From NCBI RefSeq assembly GCF_900168205.1, contig NZ_FUZE01000001.1, positions 124,001 to 188,000 on the forward strand: 64,000 nucleotides of DNA, given 5' to 3'. A model generated the notes under the pieces. The model was given only the letters and a program-made list of their open reading frames with translations, did no database searches and was not told where the DNA came from. The translations under genes and the position numbers were made by a program. Shown piece by piece: positions 51,410 to 60,835 of this stretch. The DNA comes from Chryseobacterium balustinum. Lineage in GTDB: Bacteria > Bacteroidota > Bacteroidia > Flavobacteriales > Weeksellaceae. How positions within the stretch are numbered: position 1 is the stretch's first letter; the number at the start of each line of letters is the position of its first letter.

Positions 51410-53938
51410 CTAAGATTTCTCAGCCGCCGATTTTTTCGTCTTATGAGTTTTTCCTTCTAATCCGTCTTTAGCTTCATTTAGACCTAAAGTTACCGTTTCA
51501 CCTTCAGTTAATTGCTTGTTTACAAGCATTTCAGCTAATAAATCTTCAATATATTTCTGAATGGCTCTTTTCAATGGTCTTGCTCCAAAGTCTTTATCCC
51601 AACCTTTTTCAGAGATGAAATCTTTGGCCTCTTCAGTTAATTCAACTTTGTAACCTAGCTTATCAAGTCTTGTGTAAAGTTTATTCAGTTCGATGTCGAT
51701 AATTCTCTTAATGTCATTTTGCTCAAGAGAATTAAAGATTACAATATCATCAATTCTGTTAAGGAATTCTGGTGCAAATGCTTTTTTAAGAGCACTTTCT
51801 ATTGTACTTCTTGCTCGGGAATCTGTATTTGTTTTCTTTGCATTGGTTCCGAAACCTACACCGTCACCAAAGTCTTTAATATCTCTTGTTCCGATATTTG
51901 AAGTCAAGATAATAATTGTATTTCTGAAATCAATTTTTCTACCTAAACTGTCGGTAACGTGACCTTCATCTAAGATTTGCAGAAGAATATTAAATACATC
52001 CGGGTGAGCTTTTTCAATTTCATCTAAAAGAACGACTGCATAAGGCTTTCTTCTTACAGCTTCAGTTAATTGTCCACCTTCCTCGTATCCAACGTATCCC
52101 GGAGGCGCACCAACCAATCTTGAAACGGCAAATTTCTCCATATATTCACTCATGTCAATTCGAACCAATGCTTCATCAGAATCAAAAAGTTCTCTTGCCA
52201 TTACTTTTGCAAGCTCAGTTTTACCAACACCGGTTGTTCCAAGGAAAATAAATGTTCCAATTGGTCGGTTAGGATCTTTCAGACCTGTTCTGTTTCTTTG
52301 GATAGATTTTACAACCTTTCTTACCGCATCTTCCTGACCAATAACTTTTCCGTTCATATTGTCGTCCATCTGAGCCAATTTATCAAGCTCATTTTTGCCA
52401 ACTTTAGTTACAGGAACACCGCTCATCATCGAAACGACTTCAGCAACACTTTCTTCAGATACGGTTTCTTTTTTCTCTTTTACATCTTTATCCCATTGAT
52501 CCTGAGCAGAATTTAACTCCATTTGCAAACGCTCTTCTTCATCTTTCAACTTTCTTGCTTCCAGATAATCCTGAGCTTTTACAGCTTTTTGTTTTAATTC
52601 TTTGATGTCTTCGATTTTCTTTTCAAAATCGATAATGGCAGTAGGAACTTTCATGTTTTTAATGTAAACACGTGATCCCGCTTCATCCATTGCATCAATC
52701 GCTTTGTCCGGTAAAAATCGGTCTGTAATATATCTTGCTGTCAGATTGACACACGCCAAAATAGCTTCCTCTGTGTAAACTACATTGTGATGTTCTTCAT
52801 ATTTATCTTTAATCTGATTCAAGATCTGAATGGTTTCTTCAATCGAAGTTGGTTCCACCATTACTTTTTGGAATCTTCTTTCTAAAGCTCCATCTTTCTC
52901 AATATATTGACGGTACTCATCAAGAGTTGTAGCACCAATACATTGAATTTCACCTCTTGCTAAGGCCGGTTTAAACATATTGGAAGCATCTAAACTTCCT
53001 GTAGAACTTCCTGCTCCAACAATGGTGTGTAACTCGTCAATGAATAAAATGACATCACGGTTCTTTTCAAGTTCCGTCATGATGGCTTTCATTCTTTCTT
53101 CAAATTGACCACGGTATTTTGTTCCGGCAACCAAACTTGCAAGATCCAAAGTGATTACTCTTTTACCAAAAAGAACTCTTGAAACTTTTTTCTGCTGAAT
53201 TCTTAAAGCCAAACCTTCAGCGATGGCAGATTTACCAACACCCGGTTCACCAATCAACAACGGATTGTTTTTCTTTCTTCTTGATAAAATTTGTGAAACT
53301 CTTTCAATTTCTTTCTCACGACCGATTACAGGATCTAATTTTCCGTCTCTTGCCAAAGAAGTAAGATCTCTACCAAAATTATCTAATGTTGGAGTTTTAC
53401 TTTTTGAAGAACCTAAATTTCCTGTAGGCTTTCTCATTTGCTCAAATTCTTCTCTGTCATCATCATCATCGTAAGCCGAATTCTGAGGTGCCTCTCCGGA
53501 ATTTTTAAGCATGGTTTGATATTCTCTTGAAACTCCTTCATAGTCAATGTCGTAAGCTCCTAAAATACTTGAAGTAGGATCCTCATATTTATATAAAATG
53601 CCCAAAAGCAGGTGAACGGTATTGATCTCGTTGCTTTTGTATTGTCTGCATTCTAATTCTGCACGCTTAATGGAATGATCTGCCATTTTGGTGAATGAAA
53701 TATTGGTCACTTCCTCAGAAATAGGATTTAGACTTGCTGTATTTAAAGTTTCAATTTTTCTTCTGATCTGTGTTAAATCGGCGTTAAGCCCTTGAAGGAT
53801 TTCTTTTGCAGAGTTTTCTGTTTTTATAATACCTAAAAGTAGATGTTCTGTATTGAGAAATTCACTTTTCAGACGCTTAGCTTCATTTTTGCTTTGCTTG
53901 AACACTTGGCTCAAACCTTGTGAAAACTTATAATCCAT
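51410..53938 (-). CDS. clpC: ATP-dependent Clp protease ATPase subunit ClpC
   Basis: 842 residues. Clp N-domain (1-150), AAA+ module 1 with [13 protein letters not shown] and arginine finger region, a middle UVR-containing segment ([18 protein letters not shown]), and AAA+ module 2 with [15 protein letters not shown], sensor motifs and a C-terminal D2-small domain. The single short UVR-type middle domain favours ClpC over ClpB, which has a long coiled coil. It unfolds substrates for ClpP and, in Bacteroidota, also acts in stress protein turnover. It has its own promoter and terminator. Confidence 0.93.
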   Translation of the reverse strand: MDYKFSQGLSQVFKQSKNEAKRLKSEFLNTEHLLLGIIKTENSAKEILQGLNADLTQIRRKIETLNTASLNPISEEVTNISFTKMADHSIKRAELECRQYKSNEINTVHLLLGILYKYEDPTSSILGAYDIDYEGVSREYQTMLKNSGEAPQNSAYDDDDDREEFEQMRKPTGNLGSSKSKTPTLDNFGRDLTSLARDGKLDPVIGREKEIERVSQILSRRKKNNPLLIGEPGVGKSAIAEGLALRIQQKKVSRVLFGKRVITLDLASLVAGTKYRGQFEERMKAIMTELEKNRDVILFIDELHTIVGAGSSTGSLDASNMFKPALARGEIQCIGATTLDEYRQYIEKDGALERRFQKVMVEPTSIEETIQILNQIKDKYEEHHNVVYTEEAILACVNLTARYITDRFLPDKAIDAMDEAGSRVYIKNMKVPTAIIDFEKKIEDIKELKQKAVKAQDYLEARKLKDEEERLQMELNSAQDQWDKDVKEKKETVSEESVAEVVSMMSGVPVTKVGKNELDKLAQMDDNMNGKVIGQEDAVRKVVKSIQRNRTGLKDPNRPIGTFIFLGTTGVGKTELAKVMARELFDSDEALVRIDMSEYMEKFAVSRLVGAPPGYVGYEEGGQLTEAVRRKPYAVVLLDEIEKAHPDVFNILLQILDEGHVTDSLGRKIDFRNTIIILTSNIGTRDIKDFGDGVGFGTNAKKTNTDSRARSTIESALKKAFAPEFLNRIDDIVIFNSLEQNDIKRIIDIELNKLYTRLDKLGYKVELTEEAKDFISEKGWDKDFGARPLKRAIQKYIEDLLAEMLVNKQLTEGETVTLGLNEAKDGLEGKTHKTKKSAAEKS

Positions 53939-54089
53939 AATATATCTCGTTAGAATAAAAGCAGAATTGCTTTATATTCAATATCTAAATTACAAATATT
54001 TTACCAAAAACCAATTAATGACTTTATGGCAGAAAAATATTTTTTATCTTATTGAAAATGACTAAGTTTGTTGTCCTTAAATATTCCCC

Positions 54090-54314
54090 ATGAGTCCTGA
54101 GATCGTCAATTACATAGGCTATGCTGCTTCAGTTTTTATCGTTTTGAGTTTTATTCTTAAAGATTTAACCAAAATCAGGATTGTCAATTGTATTGGTTGT
54201 CTCTGTTTTGTCATCTACGGAATTTTCAGTGGAATGCTTTGGCCGGTTATTATTCCCAACGGAATTATTTGCTTTGTACAGGTATATCATTTACTCATTG
54301 CAAAGAAGAAATAA
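54090..54314 (+). CDS. YgjV-family small membrane protein
   Basis: 74 residues with three hydrophobic stretches (about 6-24, 30-48, 50-70). NYIGYAASVFIVLSFILKD, RIVNCIGCLCFVIYGIFSG and NGIICFVQVYHLL match the Imp-YgjV family, small inner-membrane proteins without a known role. Its stop codon overlaps the GT4 start by one base (TAATG), so the two are co-translated. This gene opens the plus-strand cell-surface gene set. Confidence 0.75.
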   Translation: MSPEIVNYIGYAASVFIVLSFILKDLTKIRIVNCIGCLCFVIYGIFSGMLWPVIIPNGIICFVQVYHLLIAKKK

Positions 54315-55423
54315 TGGCTCGAAAAAAAATATTAATTTCTGCATTCAGTAATCTTTATACCGACCAAAGAATTGAAAAAGTTTGTAAAACGCTGCATGAA
54401 AACGGTTATGAAATAGAGTTAATAGGAAATGATTGGGGTGGGAAAGAAGCAATGACCCGTCCATATCCTTTTTCGAGAATAAATATTATTTCTAAAACTT
54501 TAAAGACCGCTTATTTTGAGTTTAATTGGATGCTTTATTGGCAGCTTTATGAAAAAGCAAATGAGCATACGATTCTTTTGGCCAATGATTTAGATGCTTT
54601 GCTACCCAATTATCTTTTAGCTAAAAAATTAAATATTCCATTAGTATTTGACAGTCACGAAATTTTCTCTGAAATGCCCGCTGTTCAAGGGAAAATGTCT
54701 CAAAAGTTGTGGCGTTATCTTCAGAATAAAATAGTTCCGAATTTAAAATTCATGATTACAGCAAGTGGAAGTTATGCAAAATGGTTTCAGAATAAATATG
54801 GAATCAATCCAACAGTCGTTCAGAATGCACCAAGAAAAATTGATTTTTCAATAGAAATTCCCGAAAATAATCCTAAAATACTTTTATATCAAGGTGCAAT
54901 TAATCCTTTTCGTGGAATTGATAAAGCTATTTTGGCTATGCATCATCTTGAAAATGTTATTTTTAAGATTGCCGGAGACGGGCCGAAGAAAAAAGAATAC
55001 GAAGATTTAGTTGTAAAAGAAAATCTTCAGGATAAAGTTCAGTTTTTAGGAAAGCTGCTTCCGGAAGATTTAAGAAAAATCACATTAACTGCTGATGTTG
55101 GAATGAGCATCGAAGAAAATGGAGGCGAAAGTTATGAATTTTCACTTCCTAACAAAGTTTTAGACTGTATTCAGGCAAAGGTTCCTTTAATTTTATCTCC
55201 GCTTCCGGAAATGTTAAATATTAAAAATCAGTTTGATGTTGGTGAAATCATCAAAGATCATCAGCCGGAGAATATTGCAACCGCCATAAATTTAATTTTA
55301 AATAAAGGAAGAAAAAACTATCAATCTGAATTAGAAAAAGCTTCTGAAGTTCTTTGCTGGGAAAATGAAGAAGTAAAATTGCTGGAAGTTTTTGAAAGGG
55401 CTTCTCGAGAAAATCATTATTAA
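54314..55423 (+). CDS. Glycosyltransferase family 4
   Basis: 369 residues from the ATG at 54314; a longer frame-overlapping start reaches into the previous gene and is rejected. A GT-B fold: an N-terminal domain with KILISAFSNLYTDQRIEKV and FDSHEIFSEMP, and a C-terminal domain with ILLYQGAINPFRGIDKAI, FKIAGDGPKKKEYE and the VGMSIEENGGESYEFSLPNKVLD nucleotide-sugar segment with E-x7-E-like spacing. It likely adds a sugar to a lipid-linked glycan or exopolysaccharide. Sugar and acceptor are unknown. Confidence 0.88.
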   Translation: MARKKILISAFSNLYTDQRIEKVCKTLHENGYEIELIGNDWGGKEAMTRPYPFSRINIISKTLKTAYFEFNWMLYWQLYEKANEHTILLANDLDALLPNYLLAKKLNIPLVFDSHEIFSEMPAVQGKMSQKLWRYLQNKIVPNLKFMITASGSYAKWFQNKYGINPTVVQNAPRKIDFSIEIPENNPKILLYQGAINPFRGIDKAILAMHHLENVIFKIAGDGPKKKEYEDLVVKENLQDKVQFLGKLLPEDLRKITLTADVGMSIEENGGESYEFSLPNKVLDCIQAKVPLILSPLPEMLNIKNQFDVGEIIKDHQPENIATAINLILNKGRKNYQSELEKASEVLCWENEEVKLLEVFERASRENHY

Positions 55424-55509
55424 GGTTTGTTAAACGATTATGAATATTACATTCAACAATCTTAATGGTTCAATTAAATTCCTAGAAAACTAAAAACTCT
55501 AAAAATTAG

Positions 55510-55517
55510 TATCTTTG
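55510..55517 (+). promoter_or_regulatory. Putative sufE -7 element (TATCTTTG)
   Basis: TATCTTTG matches TAnnTTTG, 18 bp before the sufE ATG. Confidence 0.5.
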
Positions 55518-55535
55518 CAGAAAGAAAGTATAGAA

Positions 55536-55955
55536 ATGACCATTAAAGAAAATCAGCAGGAAATAATCGACGAATTTGCGTTTCTTGAAGACTGGGAGCA
55601 GAAATATGAATACATCATAGATTTGGGTAAAGAACTGAAAGGTCTTCCGGATGACAAGAAAACCGATGATAATCTAATCAAAGGTTGCCAAAGTAAGGTA
55701 TGGATTGATGCTGAATTTAAAGATGGAAAACTATTTTTCAATGCAGATTCTGACGGAATTCTCCCAAAAGGAATCGTCTCTTTGCTCGTAAGCATTTACA
55801 GTGGTCATTCTACCCAGGAAATTCTTGATTCTGACTTTGAATTTATTTCTGAAATCGGATTGCAAGAGTTTTTATCTCCTTCCAGAGCCAACGGATTGAT
55901 GGCGATGACCAAGCAAATCAAATTTTATGCAGTCGCATACCAACTGAAATCTTAG
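55536..55955 (+). CDS. sufE: SufE-family cysteine desulfurase activator
   Basis: 139 residues from the ATG at 55536; a TTG start seven codons earlier overlaps the promoter element. The sulfur-accepting Cys51 sits in KGCQSKVWI. ILDSDFEFISEIGLQEFLSPSRANGL matches the SufE signature after a helical N-terminus. SufE takes persulfide from SufS and stimulates Fe-S assembly. It is 2 bp from the following GT9 gene on the same strand, an odd mix of functions but common in Chryseobacterium-like genomes. Confidence 0.93.
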   Translation: MTIKENQQEIIDEFAFLEDWEQKYEYIIDLGKELKGLPDDKKTDDNLIKGCQSKVWIDAEFKDGKLFFNADSDGILPKGIVSLLVSIYSGHSTQEILDSDFEFISEIGLQEFLSPSRANGLMAMTKQIKFYAVAYQLKS

Positions 55956-55957
55956 TT

Positions 55958-56923
55958 GTGACCAGAATTTTAGCATACCGTTTTTCCGCTTTTGGTGATG
56001 TCGCTATGACAGTGCCGGTTTTTCGCGAGTTTTTAGAGCAAAATCCAGACGTTGAAATCGTAATGGTTTCACGGAATAATTTTGAGAGCTTATTTGCTGA
56101 TATTCCGAATGTTATATTCCATGGGATTGACCTGGATGATTATAAAGGTTTTTTTGGCATAAGACGATTAGGAAAAGAATTATTAAAGCAATATAATCCA
56201 GATTATATTGCTGATTTACATGATGTTATTCGTTCTAAGATATTAGATAAATTTTATGTAAGAAAAGGGTTGAAGGTTTTTAAAATCAATAAAGGTAAAG
56301 AGGAGAAAGAAAACCTGACTGATGTTTGGAATTTAGATAAAATTCAGCTTAAAAAGACAGTAGAGCGTTATGCTGATGTTTTTCGTGAAATGGGTTTTAA
56401 AGTTGAGCTTTCACATCAATTAAGACCAAAATCTAATCATAAATCGGGAATTGGTTTTGCACCTTTTGCTCAGCATAAAGGAAAAATGCTTCCTTTAGAA
56501 AAATCTTTTGAGCTTATAAAAATTTTAGCAGAAAAACATACAATTTACTTTTTTGGAGGTGGAAAGAAGGAAATAGAAACCCTCGAAAGTTGGGAAGAGC
56601 AAATTCCCAATACCAAAAGTCTGGCAGGAAAACTCAATCTTTCAGAAGAACTGAATAGAATTTCTCAGCTTGAAGTAATGATTTCGATGGATTCGGCTAA
56701 TATGCATTTAGCGAGTGTTGTAGGGACGCGTTGCATTTCAATTTGGGGCTCCACCCATCCGTATGCCGGATTTTTAGGTTTCGGACAAAGCGAGGATGAT
56801 GTTGTTCAGATTAATGACCTTACGTGTAGACCTTGTTCGGTTTTTGGTGATAAAGAATGTTATCGTGGCGATTGGGCGTGCCTGGAGGAAATTAATGTAC
56901 AACAGATTATAGAAAAAATTTAG
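55958..56923 (+). CDS. Glycosyltransferase family 9 (ADP-heptose transferase-like)
   Basis: 321 residues with a GTG start 2 bp after sufE. A GT-B fold of the RfaF/WaaC type: RILAYRFSAFGDVAMTVPVF, IADLHDVIRSKILDKF, FAPFAQHKGKMLPLEK, and a C-terminal ISMDSANMHLASVVGTRCISIWGSTHPYAGF with a PCSVFGDKECYRG end carrying the family's terminal cysteines. It presumably adds a heptose or another sugar to the LPS core. No other heptose genes are in the window. Confidence 0.88.
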   Translation: MTRILAYRFSAFGDVAMTVPVFREFLEQNPDVEIVMVSRNNFESLFADIPNVIFHGIDLDDYKGFFGIRRLGKELLKQYNPDYIADLHDVIRSKILDKFYVRKGLKVFKINKGKEEKENLTDVWNLDKIQLKKTVERYADVFREMGFKVELSHQLRPKSNHKSGIGFAPFAQHKGKMLPLEKSFELIKILAEKHTIYFFGGGKKEIETLESWEEQIPNTKSLAGKLNLSEELNRISQLEVMISMDSANMHLASVVGTRCISIWGSTHPYAGFLGFGQSEDDVVQINDLTCRPCSVFGDKECYRGDWACLEEINVQQIIEKI

Positions 56924-56927
56924 CAGA

Positions 56928-57815
56928 ATGAAGATTTCTGTGTGTATTCCGGTTTATAATTTTGATATAAAAAATCTGGTAATTGCTCTTAGAACAGAAA
57001 TTCAAACTAATCAAATTGATGCCGAAATTATTCTTATTGATGATGCTTCAGACAATCGTTTCAATGAAATCTATAAAGAAGCTTCAGTTTACACAAATCA
57101 GTTTCTTTTCCTCGATAAAAATATTGGACGATCTAAGATTAGAAATTTATTTTTAAAGCATACAAAAGGAGATTATCTGCTTTTTTTGGACTGTGATGCT
57201 AAAATTGATAACACTGATTTTCTTAAAAATTATTTACAAGAAATAGAACAGAATAGGGGAGTAGAGGTTATTTATGGTAATTTCAAAATTGATTCTGCTT
57301 ATTTAAAAACGTTACGGAATAGATATTCTGTAGAAAGAGAAATTTTTTCAGGTGACCGAACCTCAGATTTTTCTGTTTTTAAAACTGTTAATTTTATTAT
57401 TCAGAGAAAGACTTTCATAAAATTTCCATTTGATGAAACTTTAGCCAATTATGGTTATGAAGACTATGTTTTTGCAAAAAAAATGGAACTGAATCAGGTG
57501 AAATTTTCCGCAATAAATAATCCTGTAATCCATATTGATGACACTCCTAATGAAGTTTTCTTAGCTAAGACAGAAACTGCGATGAATTCTTTGTTTCAGC
57601 TTTCGAAATTCGTGGAAAATGAAAATTATATTAAGGATATTAAAGCTTTGAGGATGGCAAGAAAAATAAAGAATCTTGGTTTTTCCAAACTTTTTATTTT
57701 TTTATATGAAGGATTAGTTAAAAAAATAATTCTAAAAAATTTACTGTCAGAAAATCCGAATGTAAAATATTTGGATGTTTACAAACTAAACTTGCTGCTA
57801 AAAAAAATAAGATAG
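56928..57815 (+). CDS. Glycosyltransferase family 2
   Basis: 295 residues. A GT-A fold: KISVCIPVYNFDIKNLV, AEIILIDDASDN, LFLDKNIGRSKIRN and the catalytic metal motif LLFLDCDAKI (DCD, a DxD). The C-terminal part is basic and helical and may bind the membrane. It likely acts on the same surface glycan as the GT4/GT9 genes, with which it forms a plus-strand group. It starts 4 bp after the GT9 stop. Confidence 0.9.
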   Translation: MKISVCIPVYNFDIKNLVIALRTEIQTNQIDAEIILIDDASDNRFNEIYKEASVYTNQFLFLDKNIGRSKIRNLFLKHTKGDYLLFLDCDAKIDNTDFLKNYLQEIEQNRGVEVIYGNFKIDSAYLKTLRNRYSVEREIFSGDRTSDFSVFKTVNFIIQRKTFIKFPFDETLANYGYEDYVFAKKMELNQVKFSAINNPVIHIDDTPNEVFLAKTETAMNSLFQLSKFVENENYIKDIKALRMARKIKNLGFSKLFIFLYEGLVKKIILKNLLSENPNVKYLDVYKLNLLLKKIR

Positions 57816-57823
57816 CATTAAAA

Positions 57824-57856
57824 TAAAAAACTCTCAGAATAATCTGAGAGTTTTTG
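57824..57856. terminator. Bidirectional terminator between GT2 and tRNA-Val
   Basis: Stem AAAAACTCTCAG / CTGAGAGTTTTT with a 6-base loop. It terminates the GT2 gene (plus) and the tRNA-Val pair (minus). Confidence 0.92.
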
Positions 57857-57931
57857 TGGGCCCTGAGGGATTCGAACCCCCGACCCTCTGGGTGTAAACC
57901 AGATGCTCTGAACCAACTGAGCTAAGAGCCC
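57857..57931 (-). tRNA. tRNA-Val (UAC), copy 1
   Basis: 75 nt. On the minus strand: 5' GGGCTCT pairs with 3' AGGGCCC, the D-arm is TAGCTCAGTTGGTTCAGAGC, the anticodon stem-loop is TCTGG-TTTACAC-CCAGA (anticodon TAC), and the T-arm is GTCGGGGGTTCGAATCCCTC. It has a discriminator A and no encoded CCA. It is transcribed after copy 2 and before the terminator. Confidence 0.95.
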
Positions 57932-57961
57932 TAAATTTTTTAAAAGTTTTAGGAACTTTTG

Positions 57962-58036
57962 TGGGCGATGAGGGATTCGAACCCCCGACCCTCTGGGTGT
58001 AAACCAGATGCTCTGAACCAACTGAGCTAATCGCCC
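57962..58036 (-). tRNA. tRNA-Val (UAC), copy 2
   Basis: 75 nt. Identical to copy 1 from the D-arm through the T-arm, but the acceptor stem is GGGCGAT / ATCGCCC instead of GGGCTCT / AGGGCCC. It is the upstream gene of the tandem pair on the minus strand, 30 bp from copy 1. Confidence 0.95.
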
Positions 58037-58078
58037 CTTGCAACGTTACCGTTGTTTAGAGTGGTGCAAATATACGAC

Positions 58079-59323
58079 TTATTCGCAAATCTCCAAATTT
58101 TTTTCTAAAAAATCTCCAACTACAAAGTTACTTCCGCCAATAAAAATCATTTCTTCATTTGTACATTCTTGTTTTGCAGAAAGATACGCTTCTTGTACCG
58201 AATCGAAAATTTTATAAAAAATTTTTGCGTCAATCAACAAATCTTCATAATCTTGAGGGTGCCTTCCTCTGTTAATGGATGGTTTTGCAAAATAAAACTT
58301 AGAGTTTTGGGGAAGTAATTCCATTACATCATCAATTTTCTTATCATTCACAAATCCCAAAATAACGTGTTTGTGTTTTTCAATAGAATTTAACTGTTCA
58401 AAAACCGATTCCAAACCGGCTTGATTATGCGCGGTATCACAAATCGTCAAAGGATGTTGAGAAAATTCAAACCAACGACCAATAAATCCTGTGTTATGAT
58501 GAACTTTCAAAAGTCCGGTTTCAATATTTTTATTTGAGATAGGGTAGTTTAGTTTTCTTAATTCTTCAACTAAGCTTAAAACAACTTTTATATTTTTATT
58601 TTGATAATTTCCCTTCAAATCTGATTTTAGCTCAGTTTTTAAAATAGTAGCGTCAATAAATGGAGCGTTTTCTTTAGTAGCTTTATCTTTAATAATATTT
58701 TTTACCGTTTCATTATCATCTCCGAAAATGATAGGGGTATTACTTTTTATAATTCCTGCTTTTTCGAAGGTGATTTCTTCGATGGTATCTCCTAAAATAT
58801 TTTGATGATCTAGCTGTACATTCGTAATTGCTGCAACCAAAGGTTTGATAATGTTAGTTGAATCTAATCTTCCACCCAATCCGACTTCAATAATGGCAAT
58901 GTCTACCTTTTGCTGAGCAAAATATTCAAACGCCATAATTGTCGTAAACTCAAAAAAAGAGGGGAGGATATCTTCAGGGAGCTTTTTTAGTTCTAAAATG
59001 AAATTATAGACAAACTCTTTATCACAATTTTTACCATTAACTTTAATTCGTTCTGTAAAATCAATAAGGTGCGGAGAATTATATAAACCAGTTTTGTAGC
59101 CAGATTCTTGAAGAACTGAAGAAAGCATGTTGCTGGTAGATCCTTTTCCATTGGTTCCTCCAATGTGAATGCATTTTATTTTATCTTGTGGATTGTTAAA
59201 AAAAGCGCAAAGTCTTGTGATGTTTCCAAGTCCCGGTTTGTATGCTTTTTGCCCATCTAACTGATAGTTTGGCGCCTGAACGAAAAGCCATTCTACAGCT
59301 TCCTGATATTGTGCGTTTGTCAT
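58079..59323 (-). CDS. folC: Bifunctional folylpolyglutamate synthase/dihydrofolate synthase
   Basis: 414 residues. A Mur-ligase-like ATPase: the P-loop GGTNGKGST (55-63) follows KIKCIHI, then SPHLIDFTERI, GLGGRLDSTN and DHQNILGDTIEEI. The C-terminal domain starts with GFIGRWFEF and DTAHN. It adds glutamate to dihydropteroate and then extends folate polyglutamates, making it a bridge between folate synthesis and retention. It is monocistronic, downstream-adjacent to the tRNA pair. Confidence 0.95.
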   Translation of the reverse strand: MTNAQYQEAVEWLFVQAPNYQLDGQKAYKPGLGNITRLCAFFNNPQDKIKCIHIGGTNGKGSTSNMLSSVLQESGYKTGLYNSPHLIDFTERIKVNGKNCDKEFVYNFILELKKLPEDILPSFFEFTTIMAFEYFAQQKVDIAIIEVGLGGRLDSTNIIKPLVAAITNVQLDHQNILGDTIEEITFEKAGIIKSNTPIIFGDDNETVKNIIKDKATKENAPFIDATILKTELKSDLKGNYQNKNIKVVLSLVEELRKLNYPISNKNIETGLLKVHHNTGFIGRWFEFSQHPLTICDTAHNQAGLESVFEQLNSIEKHKHVILGFVNDKKIDDVMELLPQNSKFYFAKPSINRGRHPQDYEDLLIDAKIFYKIFDSVQEAYLSAKQECTNEEMIFIGGSNFVVGDFLEKNLEICE

Positions 59324-59505
59324 GATGCAAAATTCTCAAAACTTTCATTAAAATGAAACAATAATTTTCTAAATCTGTAACTTTTTTGCAATCTTTACGT
59401 CTAATTTGAATAAAGCCAATTAGAAATCGTTATTTGCAAGCTTTCTCACAGAAAAAATCAATTGAAAATAACGGCTCCATTTGAAAAAAAATTAAATATT
59501 TCCTT

Positions 59506-60834
59506 ATGAAAAAAGTTTTGACGGTTGTTTTGGGATTAGCCTTTGCAGGATTAAACGCTCAGCAAAAATGGTCTTTGCGTGAATGTGTAGACTACGCAGT
59601 AAAGCATAATCTTCAGGTGATTCAGAATGAATATTCAAAACAGATTCAGGATTCTAATCTTAAAATTGCCCAGAAAAATTATCTTCCTTCTGTAAATGCA
59701 AGCATAGGGAATAATGTAAGTTTTGGGCAGGCTTCTTTGGGAACGACAAGTATCCGAAACGATCAATTCAGTAATTCGGCAAACATTGGAGCTGATATTT
59801 TGATTTATAATAATGGAAGGCTTGAAAAAACAATCAGGAAATCACAGTTTGATGTAGAGGCAAGTCAATACGATATTGAAACGATTAAAAACGATATTTC
59901 GCTTCAGATTGCTCAGCAATATTTAACGACTTTACTGAACAAGGAAATCGTAAAGATTTCTCAGAGCGCAACAGAAAATGCAAAAAAACAATTTGATAGG
60001 GCAAAAATAACTACAGAAGTAGGCACAACGGCTCAAACAATTGTTGCAGAAGCAGAAGCAGCTTGGGCAAGAGAAAAACAAAATTTAAAGACAGCTGAGA
60101 TTAATGTCGGAAGAAGTCTGTTTGCTTTGGCGCAATTACTTCAGTTAAAAGAATACAAAGATTTTGATGTGGAAGATGTGGAAGTTGATGATAAATTGAC
60201 TCCTCAATTGTTTTCTGTAGATGATGTTTTGAATTTAGCTTATGGAAATCAACCACAAATAAAAGCGGCAGAAAGCAGAATAAAATCTGCAGAGACTCAA
60301 ACAGAAATTTCTCAAACGGCATTTTGGCCTACGCTTACTGCGAGTGTAGGGGTTGGGACTTTTTATAGAAATTTATTGAATACAAATTACACAGGAGGCA
60401 CTCAAGAGCCTGGATTTTTTCAGCAGTATAAAGATAACTTTGGGCAGCAAGGAGGGGTAACTTTAAATGTTCCTATCTTTAATAAAGGGATTACCAAACT
60501 TCAGGTAGAGCAATCAAAAATCAACGAAAATATCGCTAAAACAACATTAGAGCAGCAAAAACAGACGGTAAGACAAAGTGTACAGCAAGCTCAGTTTGAT
60601 GCAGATGCCAATTACGAAATATATCTTTCTGCTGTAGAAGCTGCAAAAAGCACAAAATTGGCAATGGAATTTGCAGATAAAAGTTATACGGCAGGCCGTA
60701 CGACAATTTATGATTTAAACATTGCCCGAAACAATTATGCGAACTCTCAAGGTTCGGTTGAACAGGCGAAATTTAATTATCTTTTCAGTCTTAAATTATT
60801 GAATTTCTATTCAGGGATTCCGCTAACTTTGTAA
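59506..60834 (+). CDS. TolC-family outer-membrane efflux protein
   Basis: 442 residues. A signal peptide (VLTVVLGLAFAGLNAQ) leads to two internally repeated halves. Each has a beta hairpin (NASIGNNVSFG; TASVGVGTFYRN) and long alpha helices (NAKKQFDRAKITTEVGTTAQ; QQAQFDADANYEIYLSAVEAA). The second half has YTAGRTTIYDLNIARNNY, the OEP signature. It forms the trimeric outer-membrane channel of an RND or ABC-type exporter, whose inner-membrane parts are not in this window. Substrate unknown. Confidence 0.93.
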   Translation: MKKVLTVVLGLAFAGLNAQQKWSLRECVDYAVKHNLQVIQNEYSKQIQDSNLKIAQKNYLPSVNASIGNNVSFGQASLGTTSIRNDQFSNSANIGADILIYNNGRLEKTIRKSQFDVEASQYDIETIKNDISLQIAQQYLTTLLNKEIVKISQSATENAKKQFDRAKITTEVGTTAQTIVAEAEAAWAREKQNLKTAEINVGRSLFALAQLLQLKEYKDFDVEDVEVDDKLTPQLFSVDDVLNLAYGNQPQIKAAESRIKSAETQTEISQTAFWPTLTASVGVGTFYRNLLNTNYTGGTQEPGFFQQYKDNFGQQGGVTLNVPIFNKGITKLQVEQSKINENIAKTTLEQQKQTVRQSVQQAQFDADANYEIYLSAVEAAKSTKLAMEFADKSYTAGRTTIYDLNIARNNYANSQGSVEQAKFNYLFSLKLLNFYSGIPLTL

Positions 60835-60835
60835 G

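Noticed and set aside
52152..53474. Plus-strand ORFs inside clpC
   Set aside because: They lie antisense to strongly conserved ClpC codons, are short and have no family features; shadow ORFs.
57818..58043. Two overlapping minus-strand ORFs with repeated GSNPSS/SVGSEHLVYTQR strings
   Set aside because: They are translations of the two tandem tRNA-Val genes; the repetition is the tRNA sequence itself.
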